From the NCBI GenBank assembly GCA_004297725.1, contig SCUS01000092.1, positions 186,001-250,000 on the forward strand: a DNA stretch of 64,000 bases, in the 5' to 3' direction. Position 1 is the stretch's first letter; each line of letters begins with the position of its first letter. This stretch comes from Myxococcaceae bacterium (GTDB lineage Bacteria; Myxococcota_A; Polyangia; Polyangiales; Ga0077539). Made by a program: the position numbers and the translations under genes. The notes under the pieces are model-generated. The model was not told the DNA's origin. It searched no databases and was given only the letters and a program-made list of their open reading frames with translations. This document shows, piece after piece, positions 59,808-64,000 of this stretch.

Positions 59808-60195
59808 GGTCGGAGCCGACACCAGCCCGACGTCGTCGTCAACGCCGCAGGTCGACGTTGACGCCCCCGACCTGTTCGTTCTTCCATCCCACGACATGCC
59901 CAACCCCACCGACGTCAACCCGAGCAACTTCCGCGTCCAGAGTGTCCTCTACAGCAGCGTCGAGTTCTCCGTGGCGTGGGGCGACTGGGCGGCACCCGAA
60001 GGGCGCGTGCGTCGCTTGGCGATGAGATGGAACGGCGACGACAAGGGCAACGCGGGCTACCCGAAGACGTTCGGACACCCCGTGTGGTTCCAGATCCCGC
60101 CCGAACTCAACTTGACCTTTTTGCGGAGCCTTCTCGGCCAGGAGCACGGGAACGCCACTGCCATCATCGACGCCCTCCGAGAAGTCGTCGTCTGA
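59779..60195 (+). CDS. Unrecognised 138-residue protein
   Basis: From GTG 59779 (AGGA 5 nt upstream); ATG 59806 is the alternative and would share CATG with the divergent gene's start. After a Thr/Asp-rich head, the core (FRVQSVLYSSVEFSVAWGDWAAPEGRVRRLAMRWNGD, GYPKTFGHPVWFQIPPELNLTFLRSLLG) is compact with several Trp and a 'HPVWF(Q/I)P' segment. Codon use is a little less GC-biased than in the core genes. Family not recognised. An island-type orphan. Confidence 0.6.
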   Translation: MTTNKTTERMVGADTSPTSSSTPQVDVDAPDLFVLPSHDMPNPTDVNPSNFRVQSVLYSSVEFSVAWGDWAAPEGRVRRLAMRWNGDDKGNAGYPKTFGHPVWFQIPPELNLTFLRSLLGQEHGNATAIIDALREVVV

Positions 60196-60466
60196 CAGTA
60201 ATTCCCGAGGTGCCTCACGACGACTCGACGTTCACACACTTTCCCTTTATCTGCTTGATCAAGAGTGCGCTGCATGGACCGCAGTAAGCTTCGGTGCACC
60301 GATCTCCCTCAAGATCCAACCAAAATCATCTAAGAAACAAGCTAAAACGGAGAATCGTTCAGACGGCAGATGCCGCGCTCTCCGGACGTCCCCTTCGCGG
60401 GGGTAACGGCCTTTGGCAAGGACGCCACCCACTTTCGGTGGGCGACACCGGCTGGAGAACACCCCG
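60196..60466. other. AT-richer intergenic region with hairpin-rich leader
   Basis: 271 bp without a gene. The left half (60230-60360) is markedly less GC-rich than the rest of the window. The right half (60370-60455) holds several short stems, including CCCAC/GTGGG (60428-60432, 60438-60442) and CCCC..GGGG near 60390, just before the next gene. It could be a structured 5' leader; no named riboswitch recognised. Confidence 0.4.
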
Positions 60467-61063
60467 ATGCCGAAGAAGATCGACAATAAGGCCCCTACCC
60501 CCACCCCGCGCCCCCCTACCATCCGCCCGCGGGTCGAGTGCGGGTACGGGACCCTTGAGGCGCTCTACGCGGTCGCAGCACACCTCGGGGTGGACACGAC
60601 CATGGCCGGCTGGGAGGCTCTGGTGCTGCGCGGGGCCATGTGGAACGTGTACGCCGCGCTCAGGGACGTGACGGTCGACCCCGTCGTCGCACACACCCTC
60701 GCCACCTATGCGCACCGGTCGGCCTTCACGGCCGACGAGGCCCTCCACCGCGCGATCGACCACGAGCGCACGCTCGAGGAGGTGCTGCCCAAGGAGGGCC
60801 GGAGCGAGACGACGCGGTCTTGCCGCGCGGTGAGGCACCGCAAGACCGCCCGGGACCTGGACCTGGAGGATCACCTCCATCTCCGCCACCCGGCGGGGAC
60901 CTTCACCGCGGACAACCTCCTGGCCTACTTCGCGATCCAGGGGGTGACCGATTGCCGCGCGGCGGCGACGAAGCGGCTCGCCCGGCTGGCGCTTCTGAGC
61001 GTGATCGAGCGCGTAGGGTTCTCCCATAGCGAGGTCTACGCGCTGCTGCCCACGAACGGCTGA
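60467..61063 (+). CDS. Unrecognised 198-residue protein
   Basis: From ATG 60467, with GGAGA 8 nt upstream. A Pro/Thr-rich N-terminus (MPKKIDNKAPTPTPRPPTIRP) precedes a compact region (VECGYGTLEALYAVAAHLGVDTTMAGWEALVLRG ...) and a C-terminal helical part (CRAAATKRLARLALLSVIERVGFSHSEVYALL). No motif for enzyme activity or membrane insertion. The preceding leader contains hairpins. Convergent with the large protein to the right. Function unknown. Confidence 0.6.
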   Translation: MPKKIDNKAPTPTPRPPTIRPRVECGYGTLEALYAVAAHLGVDTTMAGWEALVLRGAMWNVYAALRDVTVDPVVAHTLATYAHRSAFTADEALHRAIDHERTLEEVLPKEGRSETTRSCRAVRHRKTARDLDLEDHLHLRHPAGTFTADNLLAYFAIQGVTDCRAAATKRLARLALLSVIERVGFSHSEVYALLPTNG

Positions 61064-61166
61064 TCCCTCCCCCGCCCGCCACCCCACCGATCCCAATCCA
61101 TCACGACCGGCGCCCGCGAACCGACCCGGGTACCACTCTCCCGCCCATCGAGGTCGCGCCAGCGCT

Positions 61167-64000
61167 TCACCCCACGGCGGGCTCGAACGCCAACGCGCTC
61201 CATCCCTGCGTCTGGAGAAGGTCGAAGACCTGGTCGGCCCGGACACCGAGGTCCGGGATCGAGCGGGCGAGCCAGCGCAAGAATCGCTCCGGGGCGGCCC
61301 GATCCGGATGCCTAAGCAGGATCCGGGCGACGCTCATCTGCTGCCCGGCGCCCACCCCCTCCATCCATGGTGACGTCTCCCCCCTCTCGCCCCACGCCGC
61401 GTCCGCGAGGGCCTCGGTGCGGTCGGGCGCGTGCTGCCAGAGGCACGTCGCGACGCGGACTCCGGACGCCGACGGGAGGAGGGGGGCCGCCTCCGCCAGC
61501 AGGTCCAGGAACGCGTTCGGGTCGTCGAGCAGGGCGTCGACGACCTCCTCGCGCCGCGCGTCGTTCATGACGAGCGCGCGCGTGAGCTCCGCGACGTGGC
61601 TCGGCGGCGCGGCCTGGAGCAGCCGCTTGCAGCTGTCCGCGCCCCACCAGGTCCGCTCGCCGATGCGGCGAACGAACGTGTCCACGGGGAACGACCGGAG
61701 CATCAGGACTCCGAGGCTGCCGGTCTGACCGGGCTGCTTCTTGGCGAGGATCACCGGCCAGAGCACGTCGGAGAGGATCTGCGGTTCGAGCGCGACCTCC
61801 CAGAGGGCGGCGATCACTCCTTCGCGGTCCTCCGCCTTGAGGTCTTCGATCGCGCGAGCTACGTGCTCGGAGAGAGCGTCTTCCCGCTGGAGCAGTCCGC
61901 GCGCGAGCGGACCGAGCTTCCACCCCCGGCGCGCCGCAGCCGGAACCGCCGCCGCCACGACGACATCCGGTGCCGACCACTGTCCCACCTCGCCGGTCCA
62001 CCTTTCGATGAAGCGCGGCGCCAGCTCGAACATCCGAGCGACCCCCTCGGCCTCCGCCGCGGGGTCGTCCGCGTCGGGCTCCTGCCGGTGGCAGATGAGG
62101 TCGTGTGGCACCTCGCCGATCTCGTCGAACCACCCCGGGAACAGCCACGCCAGCGCCCCGGGCAGGCCCTCCGGGCGCTTCATGGGTCCGAGGCTCCAGG
62201 CCCAGCACGCCGCCCACCACAGCGCGCCGCCCCGCCCCGACTCGCCCGGCCCCCCGCGGGTCCGCGGCGCCGCGAGGCGGTCGGTGGCGGATCGAACGAG
62301 CAGGCGTCGCTGCGCGCGCCACAGTCGCTCGAGGAGGCCCGCCTTCTCGGTGGAGGTCCTTGCCGCCGCCGTCCGGTGAGAGGCCGCTACGAACAGCGTT
62401 TCGATCGCCCCGACGCTCCCCAGCACGCCCTCCTCGTGGGCGTCCAGGGCCGCCTTGAGGACGTCGAAGAACGCGGATGACGAGAGATCTCCGAGCGCCC
62501 GATCGATCAGCGGCTGTCGCGCCGTGTCGACCGCGAGGCGCCCCCACGCGACCACGCGATCGTGCCGGGGCAGGTCCTCGGCGAGGGCGTCGAGTGCGGC
62601 GAGTTCCTGCACCCAACGGGGCCCGGGCGAGACACGCCCTTCGCCGGCCGGACGAAGGGTCTGGACCTCGACGAGCAGCTGCACCAACTCGGCGGGCCGG
62701 TCGATCGCCTTGGCCAGCGCGGCGAGTCGCCTGTGGGTTTCGGCGCGATTCCTCGGCGACAGTCGACCCTTCAACGAGGCCGCGAGCCGGTCGATCTCGA
62801 CGAGCCGATCGTCGAACGACGGCAGCGTCGACGCGGGCAGCAGCGACGCCGCCTCCGCCTCGGTCAGCCGGGGCGGCCACGGGAATTGCGGCGAGCGCCA
62901 CGCCGCGCGGATGAGCTCGAGCGTCGTCGCCGCCCCCTGCGCGGCCAGCCACCGACCGCGCGCGTCCTCGCCGCGGCCCTCGTGGACGTTCGTGAGGTGG
63001 CGCCGGCCCAGGTCGAGATCGACGCGGTCGGGGAGGTCGTCCGCGCCGTGCTGGTGGGCCAGCCCCAGGATCGGCAGCAGGTCGGAGGGCGTGGCGTAGC
63101 GCTCGAGCTCGGGATCCACCCGGTCGAGCCACTCCATCACGCTGGCCTCGACGAGCGCCGTGCGAGCGTGGCGCCGACGGATTCGTTCGCCGACCCAGGC
63201 CACGAAGGCCTCACGCCACGCCGCGTCGGGGGCCCATTGCCACATCGACCAGGCCCCCCACCGCTCGGTGTAATCGGCCTCGGTTTCATCCGTCAGCCGG
63301 GGCGGTGGGAAGGCAGCGAAGACCACGACATCGGCGCGCTGGCCGAGGTCCGCCGTCGGATTCGCCCCCCCGGGGCCGGGCTGATCGACCTTGAGCACGA
63401 GCGGGATGTCGGCGCCGAACGCGGCGGCCGCGCGGACCCCCTCGAGCGTCGCAGCCCGGACCACGTGGGGAGGAGGGGAGGACCCGAGGAGGCTCCACGC
63501 CTGCCCGAGCACGTCGCTGGGAGGAGGGGGGACGCTGGCGACCGGCTCTCGCGCCAGCGTCGCGAGGGAGCGGCCCGCCCCGGGCGGAGCGGTCACCCAG
63601 TGCAGTCCGCGCCGCAGGCGCTTCGAGAACAGGCTCTCGCGTGGTTGGTCGGAGGGGCGAGCGTGGCGGTCGCGCTGGGGCGCGCGGACAAGCCGGAGAG
63701 TCGGCGCCAGGCACGGTTCGTCGGCCCGCGGGTCGATGGCGCCAAGGGCCTCGAAGCCCAGCATCGGGTGCGATTGCACGGCCACGACTTTCGGGGGAAA
63801 CAGTACCGCGTGCTCGACCCCGAGCACCTCGGCGAGGAGGTGCTGCAGGGCCGGGTGCTCCTCCATGTGACGCTCGCCCTTTCGCCACATGCGGATCGTC
63901 ACGCGCAAGCTGTTTTCGGTCTTGTACGGAAACGACTCGTGCGGTCGGGGCAGAGCCAGCCATCGGCGGCGGAGTTCGTCGTTGAGGCTCTTCAACTGAC
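61167..64000 (-). CDS. Large XRE-like + P-loop-like protein, 5' end at or beyond the window edge
   Basis: At least 942 residues; the frame stays open to base 64000 and the first in-window start is TTG 63995, so the true start may lie outside. Residues about 21-60 (counted from the TTG) read like an XRE-type HTH: NSLRVTIRMWRKGERHMEEHPALQHLLAEVLGV. Around residues 134-144, HWVTAPPGAGRSLATL resembles a Walker A loop with Arg instead of Lys. The remaining 780 residues are Leu/Ala/Trp-rich and predicted helical, like the solenoids of STAND-type NTPases. That combination is known in anti-phage and signalling proteins, but no conserved Walker B or sensor could be seen and no family match is claimed. 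No identifiable partner gene adjoins it. Confidence 0.6.
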   Translation of the reverse strand, partial: QLKSLNDELRRRWLALPRPHESFPYKTENSLRVTIRMWRKGERHMEEHPALQHLLAEVLGVEHAVLFPPKVVAVQSHPMLGFEALGAIDPRADEPCLAPTLRLVRAPQRDRHARPSDQPRESLFSKRLRRGLHWVTAPPGAGRSLATLAREPVASVPPPPSDVLGQAWSLLGSSPPPHVVRAATLEGVRAAAAFGADIPLVLKVDQPGPGGANPTADLGQRADVVVFAAFPPPRLTDETEADYTERWGAWSMWQWAPDAAWREAFVAWVGERIRRRHARTALVEASVMEWLDRVDPELERYATPSDLLPILGLAHQHGADDLPDRVDLDLGRRHLTNVHEGRGEDARGRWLAAQGAATTLELIRAAWRSPQFPWPPRLTEAEAASLLPASTLPSFDDRLVEIDRLAASLKGRLSPRNRAETHRRLAALAKAIDRPAELVQLLVEVQTLRPAGEGRVSPGPRWVQELAALDALAEDLPRHDRVVAWGRLAVDTARQPLIDRALGDLSSSAFFDVLKAALDAHEEGVLGSVGAIETLFVAASHRTAAARTSTEKAGLLERLWRAQRRLLVRSATDRLAAPRTRGGPGESGRGGALWWAACWAWSLGPMKRPEGLPGALAWLFPGWFDEIGEVPHDLICHRQEPDADDPAAEAEGVARMFELAPRFIERWTGEVGQWSAPDVVVAAAVPAAARRGWKLGPLARGLLQREDALSEHVARAIEDLKAEDREGVIAALWEVALEPQILSDVLWPVILAKKQPGQTGSLGVLMLRSFPVDTFVRRIGERTWWGADSCKRLLQAAPPSHVAELTRALVMNDARREEVVDALLDDPNAFLDLLAEAAPLLPSASGVRVATCLWQHAPDRTEALADAAWGERGETSPWMEGVGAGQQMSVARILLRHPDRAAPERFLRWLARSIPDLGVRADQVFDLLQTQGWSALAFEPAVG

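Overview
The window is about 64 kb of very GC-rich DNA. It is densely coding, with strongly G/C-biased third codon positions, many lipoproteins, several large secreted or outer-membrane proteins and few regulators. The gene content (PEGA-repeat outer-membrane protein, SUV3-like helicase, bi-domain oxidoreductase, PQQ sorbosone dehydrogenase lipoprotein, SBP-permease fusion) suggests a member of the Myxococcota, perhaps the Polyangiales/Sandaracinus side. That placement is inference from gene content; there is no rRNA or other marker in the window to prove it.

Layout. 1-8.5 kb (+): the 3' part of a giant secreted metzincin-type metalloprotease, a six-PEGA-repeat outer-membrane protein and an exported protein of unknown function. 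8.5-18.6 kb: a METTL25-like methyltransferase and an alpha/beta-hydrolase lipoprotein on the minus strand, a divergent acyltransferase, a long near-perfect 58-bp inverted repeat (13620-13836), two coupled lipoproteins including DUF4349, and an ATP-grasp/bi-domain oxidoreductase pair. 18.7-26.6 kb (-): a nitrogen block gltB-gltD-glnS, with a sigma-70-like promoter almost abutting the gltB start. 26.7-39 kb: a Uma2-like nuclease, a GAF protein fused to a degenerate PEP-utilizer domain, a flavoprotein overlapping threonine synthase, lipoproteins, an FNR-like regulator with four appropriately placed cysteines, the aspartokinase/homoserine dehydrogenase fusion, and a lipoprotein with a clan-CD-like His/Cys pattern. 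Threonine synthase and ThrA lie 3 kb apart, but no homoserine kinase is seen. 39-48.9 kb: a four-copy repeat array in front of a MerR-type regulator, a DGK1/dolichol-kinase-like membrane protein, a two-gene osmoprotectant ABC system, a GST, a minimal egtB-egtD ergothioneine operon, and an XRE + ImmA/IrrE metallopeptidase pair whose flanks carry short palindromes. 48.3-57.7 kb is mostly housekeeping: a LOG-type protein, SUV3-like helicase and methyltransferase on the minus strand, hflX on the plus strand (no in-frame ATG/GTG/TTG at its conserved start; the Shine-Dalgarno is followed by ATC), then livH/livK, a polysaccharide deacetylase and YebC on the minus strand.

A tRNA-Leu(GAG) with its own promoter and terminator-like hairpin (57.8-58.0 kb) marks a change in character. 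Everything to its right is accessory-looking: an ORF with no canonical start, several unrecognised small proteins, an HNH endonuclease, a BamE-like lipoprotein divergently overlapping another unknown gene, and a protein of at least 940 residues with an XRE-like N-terminus and a P-loop-like motif that runs off the right edge. No integrase, transposase or CRISPR array is visible, so calling this a tRNA-anchored island is a hypothesis.
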